A stretch of DNA of 5,195 bases from an uncultured Bacteroidales bacterium (lineage in GTDB: Bacteria > Bacteroidota > Bacteroidia > Bacteroidales > UBA3824). Position 1 is the stretch's first letter, and each line of letters begins with the position of its first letter. Where the stretch lies: the NCBI GenBank assembly GCA_937877455.1, contig CALFIU010000155.1, positions 1 through 5,195 of the forward strand, written 5' to 3'. Shown one piece after another: positions 1 through 5,195 of the stretch. The notes beneath the pieces are model-generated. The model had not been told where the DNA came from. It made no database searches and was given only the letters and a program-made list of their open reading frames with translations. Made by a program: the position numbers and the translations under genes.

Positions 1-655
<655 letters not shown>

Positions 656-770
656 GGTATGAAAAAATTTTCTTGACGTTTTTGCTTTTTCGTTATGTTT
701 TTTTCAAAAAAAAGCATTAAAAAATAGAAAGCATAAAATAAAAAAATGCAAAAATTTGAAAAAAAGATAT
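656..770 (+). other. 23S-5S internal transcribed spacer
   Basis: This is an AT-rich spacer of about 115 bases between the 23S and 5S genes, with several A and T runs. It contains no tRNA and no ORF with a credible start. TGCTTTTT at 683-690 can pair with AAAAAGCA at 709-716 to make an 8-bp stem. That could be part of an rRNA processing structure, but the 5' flank of the 23S gene, with which spacer RNA normally pairs, is not in the window. The spacer is presumably transcribed as part of the rRNA precursor. Confidence 0.75.
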
Positions 771-883
771 TCAGGCGATGATAGCGGCGAGGTTTCACCT
801 CTTCCCATCCCGAACAGAGAAGTTAAGCTCGCTTGCGCCGATGGTACTGCGACACGAAGCGGGAGAGCAGGTAATCGCCTAAT
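771..883 (+). rRNA. rrf: 5S ribosomal RNA
   Basis: This is the 5S rRNA of the large subunit, the last gene of the rRNA operon. Helix I is closed by AGGCGAT (773-779) pairing with ATCGCCT (874-880), which fixes the ends to within a few bases. The central conserved blocks are present: CCCATCCCGAAC, GAAGTTAAGC, GCGCCGATGGTACTGC and GGGAGAGCAGG. The length of about 113 is normal for bacteria. The CTCTTCCCATCCCGAACAGA form of loop B/C, with CAGAGAAG rather than CTCAGAAG or CACAGAAG, is what I associate with Bacteroidota, and is the best single taxonomic hint in the window. It lies about 115 bases after 23S and is followed directly by a terminator. Confidence 0.97.
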
Positions 884-887
884 TTTT

Positions 888-923
888 AAGTCCGATAAGT
901 TATTAACTTATTGGACTTTTTTT
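888..923 (+). terminator. Rho-independent terminator of the rRNA operon
   Basis: A 14-bp stem is formed by 888-901 (AAGTCCGATAAGTT) and 905-918 (AACTTATTGGACTT), with one G-U pair and the 3-base loop ATT. The stem runs straight into a tract of seven T (917-923). It starts five bases after the 5S end. On the - strand the bases after the stem are A-rich, so it acts in one direction only and would not stop transcripts coming from the - strand genes. Confidence 0.93.
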
Positions 924-1250
924 ATATATGTGTGTTTGCTACTTTCAAAATGTAAGTATACTTTCTTTAAAGTAAATTGTTGTTTAGTGATTGTAACCTA
1001 ATTTTTTTCAAAAAATATCTAATCTTGACAAAAGTAATTCATGTTTTGTCTAACAATAGTTTGAACAAAAGCTATAAATATCAAAAAAGACAATCTGATA
1101 TTGTAAAATTTCAATAGTTTCTTTAGAAATTTGTAAGTTTTACTATTTTTATTATATAAATTTTTCTATTGTTATTCGAGAAAATATCGTGAAAATCTGA
1201 TTGTTATTATATTTAAAAATTTGCTCTATTAGAATTTTTTTATTCGTATT
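924..1250. other. Gene-free AT-rich convergent intergenic region
   Basis: About 327 bases lie between the rRNA terminator and the stop codon of the last - strand gene, so transcription converges here. I see no ORF with a credible start, no tRNA and no strong terminator for the - strand operon. Short inverted repeats are present: GACAAAA/TTTTGTC at 1027-1050, AATATC/GATATT at 1077-1102 and AATAGT/ACTATT at 1113-1147. All are short enough to be expected in DNA this AT-rich. A TTGACA at 1025-1030 has no good -10 partner and no + strand gene after it. Confidence 0.6.
1027..1050. repeat. Short inverted repeat, possible weak terminator for the - strand operon
   Basis: GACAAAA (1027-1033) and TTTTGTC (1044-1050) form a perfect 7-bp inverted repeat around a 10-base loop. 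Read on the - strand, the stem is followed, after about 11 bases, by a run of six T (+ strand A at 1010-1015). That is too far for a classical terminator. It is the best terminator candidate I can find for the three-gene operon ending at 1251, but it may be chance. Confidence 0.25.
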
Positions 1251-1748
1251 TTATATTATAATCCCTATGTTTAGCGAATATCCGTAATGTAGTTTGTTTT
1301 TAGGCTTATGGTGTGCTGCAAATCTGTATATTTCTGAAGATAATTTTATTGAAAGTTTTTGTCTTTTTAGTGTGGAAGTTTCTAATCCTATTGACGGTGA
1401 AAAAACGGTACGTCCTTCTTTGTCTTTTTGTGTTGCAAATTGAAATCCATATCCAGTTTCTATAAATGGTCGAAATGTGTTTAGATTTGTAAATCTGTAT
1501 TTTATGTGTGGTGATAATTCTATTAAGTTTGAAGGTTTGGTAAAAACTAATCCTGTTTGTAGTCCACTTGACCAATGGTTTTCAAAATTGTAAAAACTTG
1601 TATAGCATATTTGATAATCAATTATGCTTTGTCTTGATACTATTCCTGCTTCAAGGCGGTGAGAAAACCAACCGTCATCACATTGTGCTGATAGTATAAA
1701 ACTATGGCTAACCAGGATTGGTATAATTAAAATTTTTTTTATTCGCAT
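1251..1748 (-). CDS. Small predicted outer-membrane beta-barrel protein
   Basis: This 165-residue protein has a signal peptide: basic MRIKK, a hydrophobic core at residues 6-20 and probable cleavage near SAQ (20-22). SAQC is not a good lipobox, so it is not called a lipoprotein. The mature part alternates polar and hydrophobic residues in short strands ending in turns, with FRPFIETGYGFQF (92-104), FSPSIGLE (116-123) and a final YGYSLNIGI strand (155-163). That is typical of small 8-strand barrels of the OmpA/OmpW/outer-membrane beta-barrel superfamily. About 140 mature residues fit that size. The last residue is Ile, not the common Phe. The ATG at 1748 overlaps the end of the upstream gene by 10 bases, pointing to coupled translation; no Shine-Dalgarno site is seen. 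It is the last gene of a three-gene operon. The exact family and any ligand are not recognised. A run of eight A covers codons 3-6. Confidence 0.75.
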   Translation of the reverse strand: MRIKKILIIPILVSHSFILSAQCDDGWFSHRLEAGIVSRQSIIDYQICYTSFYNFENHWSSGLQTGLVFTKPSNLIELSPHIKYRFTNLNTFRPFIETGYGFQFATQKDKEGRTVFSPSIGLETSTLKRQKLSIKLSSEIYRFAAHHKPKNKLHYGYSLNIGIII

Positions 1749-2572
1749 TGGAAATATTTGTATTCAAATTTTTTTATTGTTGCAAAATCTTCTTCTGTGA
1801 TTGGGTTCTTGTCTTCGTCGAATGTTGTTATTATTCTGCCTAAAATTTGACCTGATGTTGTTGAAGTTGTTTGTATTACGGTTAATTCGTCATCGTTATA
1901 TACTGTTTCTGTTTTTGCTCGTGAACCTATGGTTCTTAATGTTTCTCGTTTTTTTTCATCGTAGCTGTATGTTGAAAAATCAATTATTTCGTTTTTGGAG
2001 TTGAAAATTTTTACGTTGCTTATTAACCCCGTTGGTGTATATAAAAAAATACGATGGTTTGTTTCGTTGTTTGATTGGTCGTAATCGTATCGTTTGGATA
2101 TTTTTTTGTTTGTATATTCTGCTTTTTGATGTAGTATAATGTTTTTTTCATTATCGATTATTATTTTTTCTATAATGTTTTCTTCGTTGTCTGTTATTAA
2201 AATTTCTTGTTCTTCTTGTTCTCCATCTTCGTCAACTGTGGTTATAATGGTTTTATGATCTTGGTATTCGTATGTTTTTGTTGATACAGAGCCGTCAGCA
2301 TACGATATTACTTCAGAATTAATTTTACCTTCTTCAAAATATTTAAAGTCGTGTGTTTCAGATAGTTCTCCAACTGTAAATATTTCCATTTTTACTTTTT
2401 GATTGTTGTCGTTGTAATACGAAACTGTTTTTGCGTTTTCTGTACCATCATAATCTTTGTCAGATGCTATTATTTCGTTGCCGTTTATGTCAAATTCGGA
2501 GTAAGCTGCGGTATGTTCTATTCCTGTATTTTTTGTCAAAATTTTTGTTGTTACTGATTTTATTTTTTTCAT
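1739..2572 (-). CDS. Acidic YD-like repeat protein, hypothetical
   Basis: This 277-residue protein is counted from the ATG at 2572, two bases after the stop of the upstream gene. A TTG at 2578 would add two residues and overlap that stop, but ATG followed by Lys codons is the likelier start. There is no signal peptide or membrane segment, unlike both neighbours. The body is made of short beta-hairpin units of the form aromatic-D-x-x-G/N-x-I/V. Examples are FDINGNEI (27-34), YYNDNNQKV (52-60), YFEEGKI (78-84), YADGSV (91-96), YTPTGLI (178-184), FNSKNEI (190-196), YSYDEKKRE (202-210) and FDEDKNPI (251-258). These recall loose RHS/YD or MORN-variant repeats, but no canonical YD motif or toxin domain is seen. 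It is Asp/Glu-rich, notably at 114-136. It is co-transcribed with a secreted repeat protein and a barrel protein. It may act in the cytoplasm or leave by an unrecognised route; its function is unknown. Confidence 0.78.
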   Translation of the reverse strand: MKKIKSVTTKILTKNTGIEHTAAYSEFDINGNEIIASDKDYDGTENAKTVSYYNDNNQKVKMEIFTVGELSETHDFKYFEEGKINSEVISYADGSVSTKTYEYQDHKTIITTVDEDGEQEEQEILITDNEENIIEKIIIDNEKNIILHQKAEYTNKKISKRYDYDQSNNETNHRIFLYTPTGLISNVKIFNSKNEIIDFSTYSYDEKKRETLRTIGSRAKTETVYNDDELTVIQTTSTTSGQILGRIITTFDEDKNPITEEDFATIKKFEYKYFQCE

Positions 2573-2574
2573 AA

Positions 2575-3270
2575 TCAATATGTTATTAAAAATCCGTTAT
2601 TGTCAAACTTTATTTTTTCTCCTTGTGGAACAATTTTTTCTGTTCCATCTTTAAGTGCAAAGGTAGTTTTTTTTGCCAAAACTCCTTGAATAACATTGCC
2701 GTCTTGAGAGAATTTTATGATTTCTCCGCCCATAAAATTAACTGTTTCTGTTTGTGATATTTTTAGTTTTACATTGTAATTGGGGGTAGCTTGCATTATT
2801 TTTCCATTTGGATAATACTTTATGATGGTTCGTTCTTTTATTGTAAATTCTTGATTTTCAACTATTATTGGAAACGGTATTTCTATTGTACCTGCTGATA
2901 TTTTGCCATAATCATCCCACTCTACTATATATCCTCCTGCGAATGTATAAAATTTTCCATCGCATGCTTGACCTATGAAGTCTAATACTGAAACTCCTTG
3001 GATTACTCTTCCGTTTTTATTGAACGTTATTGGGTGTTTTCGCGAAAAAAAAATTAAAGGTCCAGTTGTCCAAATGTCGGTGTCGTATGCAAGTGTTCCT
3101 CTGATTACTTGTCCATCTTGTTTTTTTGTAATTGTTGTTCCTCCTTTAAATGTTAATTCGCCAATTTGGGTTGATATTATGGTGTCGGCATATAAGGTGT
3201 CTATTACATCGGCTCTTGTAGAAAATGTCGATATAAGAATGTAACAAAATATGATAATTAGTTTTTTCAT
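2575..3270 (-). CDS. Secreted MORN-like repeat protein, hypothetical
   Basis: This 231-residue protein is the first gene of the operon. Residues 1-20 are a clear signal peptide (MKKLIIIFCYILISTFSTRA, cleaved before Asp21), so it should reach the periplasm or outer surface. The rest is almost entirely six tandem units with a strict 34-35-residue period. Each has the pattern F-x-G-G-x-x-I-x-F-x-x-D/N-G-x-V-I-x-G, centred on D/N/Y-G at residues 52, 86, 121, 155, 190 and 225. The pattern resembles MORN-type beta-hairpin repeats, although the usual MORN unit is about 23 residues. No catalytic residues stand out. The ATG at 3270 follows a good promoter by about ten bases, so the leader is very short, and there is no Shine-Dalgarno site. 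The stop codon (2577-2575) sits two bases before the next ATG. A T9 run (+ strand A at 3045-3053) falls in codons for IFFS. The function is unknown; a structural or binding role in the envelope is a guess. Confidence 0.82.
   Translation of the reverse strand: MKKLIIIFCYILISTFSTRADVIDTLYADTIISTQIGELTFKGGTTITKKQDGQVIRGTLAYDTDIWTTGPLIFFSRKHPITFNKNGRVIQGVSVLDFIGQACDGKFYTFAGGYIVEWDDYGKISAGTIEIPFPIIVENQEFTIKERTIIKYYPNGKIMQATPNYNVKLKISQTETVNFMGGEIIKFSQDGNVIQGVLAKKTTFALKDGTEKIVPQGEKIKFDNNGFLITY
2578..3159 (-). repeat. Six tandem 34-35-residue repeats within the secreted protein
   Basis: The units start near residues 38, 73, 107, 141, 176 and 212 of the secreted protein. Cores include GGTTITKKQDGQVIRGTL (43-60), ITFNKNGRVIQGV (81-93), IVEWDDYGKISAGT (115-128), IIKYYPNGKIMQ (149-160), GGEIIKFSQDGNVIQGVL (181-198) and KIKFDNNGFLI (219-229). 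The last unit lacks its tail. Spacing between the turn Gly residues is 34, 35, 34, 35 and 35. The repeats are diverged at the DNA level, so this is an old protein repeat rather than a recent DNA expansion. Confidence 0.8.
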
Positions 3271-3280
3271 AAATCAACTC

Positions 3281-3310
3281 GAAAGATAAATTTTTTTTAT
3301 GGATTGTCAA
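3281..3310 (-). promoter_or_regulatory. Promoter of the three-gene operon
   Basis: On the - strand, TTGACA (3310-3305) is followed, after 16 bases, by TATCTT (3288-3283), close to the sigma-70 consensus. The same bases also fit the Bacteroidota form: TTG at -33, 19 bases, then TATCTTTC (3288-3281), which matches seven of eight positions of TAnnTTTG. The spacer is A-rich. The ATG of the secreted repeat protein lies ten bases further on, so the mRNA leader would be very short. The site lies between the stop of the regulator gene (3328) and the operon, so the operon is probably transcribed on its own. Confidence 0.7.
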
Positions 3311-3327
3311 TTTTATTGTAAAAAAAA

Positions 3328-5195
3328 TTATTGAGTAAAGCCATTTTTATTTATAGCATTTTGTAATTTTCTTTGTATCTTCATCAAAAAATGTGAATGG
3401 CAAATATGATTTATTTTTATCAGTATTTTTTGATATAAATTTTTATTTAAAAGAGGACATATATAATCTAATTTTGTCTTTGCCAAATATAATAATCTCA
3501 ATAAATATATATCATCATCAACAATAAGACTAAAAGCTTCATTAAAATTTTGATTATTATATAGATTTAATGCTTTTAAATATATTTTAAAATACTCTTG
3601 ACCATCATCATTAAATTCAGTAGTTTTTAAAAGCATTTTACTGTCCATGCTTTGCTCGCACTCAGTCTTCGTATAATTAGTTTTCAGTGTTTCATCTAAA
3701 ATATTATTATGATATTTGAATATATTTTCCTTATTTTCCTCAATAGCATTTTTTATTTGTATTAATTTATTTTCATTATGATATAATTTGGTGTTTACTT
3801 TTTTTTCAAAATGCAAAAACATTTTTTTTGAATTATTAAATGAATTACATATTTCATTTATATCAATTGAATAATATATAGATGCATCAAATTCAAATTT
3901 ATTTTCATTTTTGCTCTCTTTATTTGCTTTGTTAAAGACATTATACTCATTATCATCTTGGATATATTCTTCTTCATTTATGTCTGTATTTGAAATTTTA
4001 TTGTAATTTATATCACTCCCACTTTTCGAGGTATTAGCTATATTTGTTGGAGCAATATAGTCTATATCACTTTTGTATAAATTATTTTTGTGAGTTTGAT
4101 ATAATTTCATAAATCTATTATTTTGTCTTAAATTTTTGCAGAAGTTCAATCCGTCAAGTTCAGATTTATCTCCTGCATCTATTATCATTACGGCAGGGAG
4201 TTTTGAAATTTTATCAATATCTTTTACGTCTGCTATGTTTAAGATTTCATAACCTTGAATTTCCAAGACTGTTTTCAACAACAACTGCAGTGCTTCATCT
4301 TTTTCAAAAACCATAATGCAATTATTATTTGAATTTTCTATAACGGAATCGGTTGCGGAAATTTTTGCGCGCTCTGCAAGATAATTTGATTTGATATTTA
4401 ATCTCGCTTTATCGCAAATTGTTTCTAATGCCGGTAAAAGTGCAGAAACACTATTATAAGGCTCAAATTCATTCGTAACTATTCCGATTGTAAGATGGAC
4501 AAGATTTGTTCTTTTCCCTGCAATATCGTCACCTGTTGAAATTATGTATCCTCGGTTAAAATCCTCTGTTGAATAAAATTTCGACAAGATTTCATCGAAT
4601 GCACCTGTCAGGTATGATGCAATTTTTTCGGCTTTTAGTTGATTTGTTATAATTAAAAATTTGTCAGGTGCAATATTTCCAAGGTAATCTTCTTTTGACA
4701 TTGCAGATAATGTGAGGGCATAACAAGTTTGCAAAAGTTTATCCGATGCCAATTCGGTATAAGTTTCTTTATAGTCGTCTAAATTATCTATTGATACGTA
4801 AAGACAGGCCCAAGGCTCTTGTTTTGTAAGGGTTCGCTTGATTGCTCTTAAGGTATAATTTCTGTTCGGAAGAAGTTTTTTATCGTCAAGATTGGATTCG
4901 AATTCACGTCTTAAATGAACTTTTAATCTCATTACAAATTCTTTTGAATTGATAGGCTCGGATATAAAATCATCCGCACCGCTTTCAAGGACTTTTAATT
5001 TGTCATCAATATCTGAGGATTTACTTGTTGCAACAATAATCGGACGCATATTATAAGTTAAGGCGCGGATTTTTTTGCAATAGTCCGACAAATCATTGTC
5101 TATACTGTCCGAAATTATTATCAAATCAGGTTCGTTGTCTTGTATGAATTTTAAAGAAGATATCAAATCCCTTGCTATGACTACAATATTATCTT
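3328..5195 (-). CDS. Receiver / degenerate GGDEF / half-receiver regulator with Asn-rich tail (5' end outside window)
   Basis: The frame is open to the window edge. Nine codons (DNIVVIARD) precede the first possible start, a TTG at 5166, and continue the receiver fold, so the true start lies outside. Residues here count from that TTG. Receiver 1 (about 1-88) keeps T47 and GADDF, but the phospho-acceptor is shifted (PDLIIISD, Ser19/Asp20) and the switch Lys is Glu70 (SEP). Residues about 95-270 are GGDEF-like (LLPNRN, VSIDNLDDYKE, LTIGIV), but the signature is APDKF (166-170), so no cyclase activity is expected. Receiver 2 starts at 283 (IMVFEKDE), has a proper Asp330 (MIIDAGD) and Asp338-Gly339, and breaks off near 355, before its beta-4 Thr and beta-5 Lys. 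A foreign-looking tail follows. It is probably a scaffold-like signalling protein without diguanylate cyclase output. The N-terminal part recalls, from memory, Gastranaerophilales regulators. It ends with TAA at 3330-3328 and has its own transcription unit. Confidence 0.8.
   Translation of the reverse strand, partial: DNIVVIARDLISSLKFIQDNEPDLIIISDSIDNDLSDYCKKIRALTYNMRPIIVATSKSSDIDDKLKVLESGADDFISEPINSKEFVMRLKVHLRREFESNLDDKKLLPNRNYTLRAIKRTLTKQEPWACLYVSIDNLDDYKETYTELASDKLLQTCYALTLSAMSKEDYLGNIAPDKFLIITNQLKAEKIASYLTGAFDEILSKFYSTEDFNRGYIISTGDDIAGKRTNLVHLTIGIVTNEFEPYNSVSALLPALETICDKARLNIKSNYLAERAKISATDSVIENSNNNCIMVFEKDEALQLLLKTVLEIQGYEILNIADVKDIDKISKLPAVMIIDAGDKSELDGLNFCKNLRQNNRFMKLYQTHKNNLYKSDIDYIAPTNIANTSKSGSDINYNKISNTDINEEEYIQDDNEYNVFNKANKESKNENKFEFDASIYYSIDINEICNSFNNSKKMFLHFEKKVNTKLYHNENKLIQIKNAIEENKENIFKYHNNILDETLKTNYTKTECEQSMDSKMLLKTTEFNDDGQEYFKIYLKALNLYNNQNFNEAFSLIVDDDIYLLRLLYLAKTKLDYICPLLNKNLYQKILIKINHICHSHFLMKIQRKLQNAINKNGFTQ
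3331..4101 (-). other. Asn/Lys-rich and helical C-terminal tail of the regulator, compositionally distinct
   Basis: This is residues 356-612 of the regulator frame. Residues 356-500 contain 27 Asn in 145 (about 19%), against 25 in 355 (about 7%) before the break. GC in sample lines is 12-23%, against 30-38% in 4320-5195. The part at about 441-490 is charged and may form a coiled coil. Residues 520-608 look like a compact helical domain: ALNLYNNQNFNEAFSLI, then DDDIYLLRLLYLAKTKLD and a Lys-rich end. I do not recognise the domain with confidence. The helical end has a faint likeness to the C-terminal helical domain of eukaryotic TORTIFOLIA1/SPIRAL2 proteins, and the Asn-rich style is common in AT-rich protists. 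It could be a natural bacterial tail, a fusion or foreign DNA. Confidence 0.55.

Noticed and set aside
673..699. Possible promoter TTGACG / TATGTT in the 23S-5S spacer
   Set aside because: The spacing is about 15 bases and the -10 is poor; the 5S gene is expected to be co-transcribed with 23S.
756..1001. 81-residue + strand ORF
   Set aside because: It runs across the 5S gene and the rRNA terminator.
1025..1054. TTGACA with a TCTAAC-like -10 on the + strand
   Set aside because: The -10 is weak at spacing 18, no + strand gene follows, and the TTGACA overlaps a short inverted repeat.
1306..1575. 89-residue - strand ORF
   Set aside because: It is an out-of-frame shadow of the barrel gene, with no start signal of its own.
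1674..1690. Lipoprotein signal in the barrel protein (SAQC)
   Set aside because: Ser at -3 and Gln at -1 do not fit a lipobox; a normal signal peptidase site near SAQ is likelier.
1801..2004. 67-residue Leu/Phe-rich + strand ORF that looks like a membrane peptide
   Set aside because: It is antisense to the YD-like gene; the hydrophobicity comes from the T-rich complement of Lys/Glu/Asn codons.
2206..2225. Short TTCTTG-type tandem repeat
   Set aside because: It only encodes a Glu/Gln run (EQEEQE) in the YD-like protein; it is too short to call a repeat element.
2975..3244. 89-residue + strand ORF
   Set aside because: It is antisense to the secreted repeat gene, whose own frame has a signal peptide and six repeats.
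5164..5166. TTG at 5166 as the start of the regulator
   Set aside because: The frame stays open to the window edge and the nine codons before it continue the receiver fold (beta-2 strand IVVIA), so the true start is outside.

Overview
The window holds the 3' end of a ribosomal RNA operon on the + strand and, facing it, a block of protein genes on the - strand. The rRNA helices and the 5S sequence (core CTCTTCCCATCCCGAACAGA, then GAAGTTAAGC and GCGCCGATGGTACTGC) look, from memory, most like Bacteroidota. Three other things fit that: the genes have no Shine-Dalgarno sites, the one clear promoter matches the Bacteroidota -33/-7 consensus, and two products have signal peptides followed by outer-membrane or repeat-type bodies. 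The DNA outside the rRNA is very AT-rich.

Layout: 23S rRNA 3' part (1 to about 655), a tRNA-free AT-rich spacer, 5S rRNA (about 771-883), a strong intrinsic terminator (888-923), then about 327 bases with no gene. A tightly packed three-gene - strand operon follows, transcribed from about 3300 down to 1251. Its first gene encodes a secreted protein of six 34-35-residue MORN-like repeats. The second encodes a signal-less, acidic, YD-like repeat protein, and the third a small predicted outer-membrane beta-barrel. Neighbouring reading frames abut or overlap, and a promoter lies just upstream of the first gene. All three are of unknown function; the layout suggests a cell-envelope role.

The right end (3328-5195, - strand) is one long open frame whose 5' end lies outside the window. 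It encodes a receiver domain, a degenerate GGDEF-type domain and the first half of a second receiver. The second receiver stops at about base 4100 and is followed by about 257 residues of Asn/Lys-rich and then helical sequence of much lower GC. By hand counts of sample lines, GC is about 30-38% at 4320-5195 and about 12-23% at 3420-3900. The coding-strand A-over-T excess of the three-gene operon is absent from the regulator part.

The regulator's N-terminal part recalls proteins I associate with gut Gastranaerophilales (Vampirovibrionia) rather than Bacteroidota. The right third of the window is therefore either a transferred and fused gene or a sign that the contig joins DNA of different origins. 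This is the main point to check. No CRISPR array, tRNA or mobile-element gene is visible.
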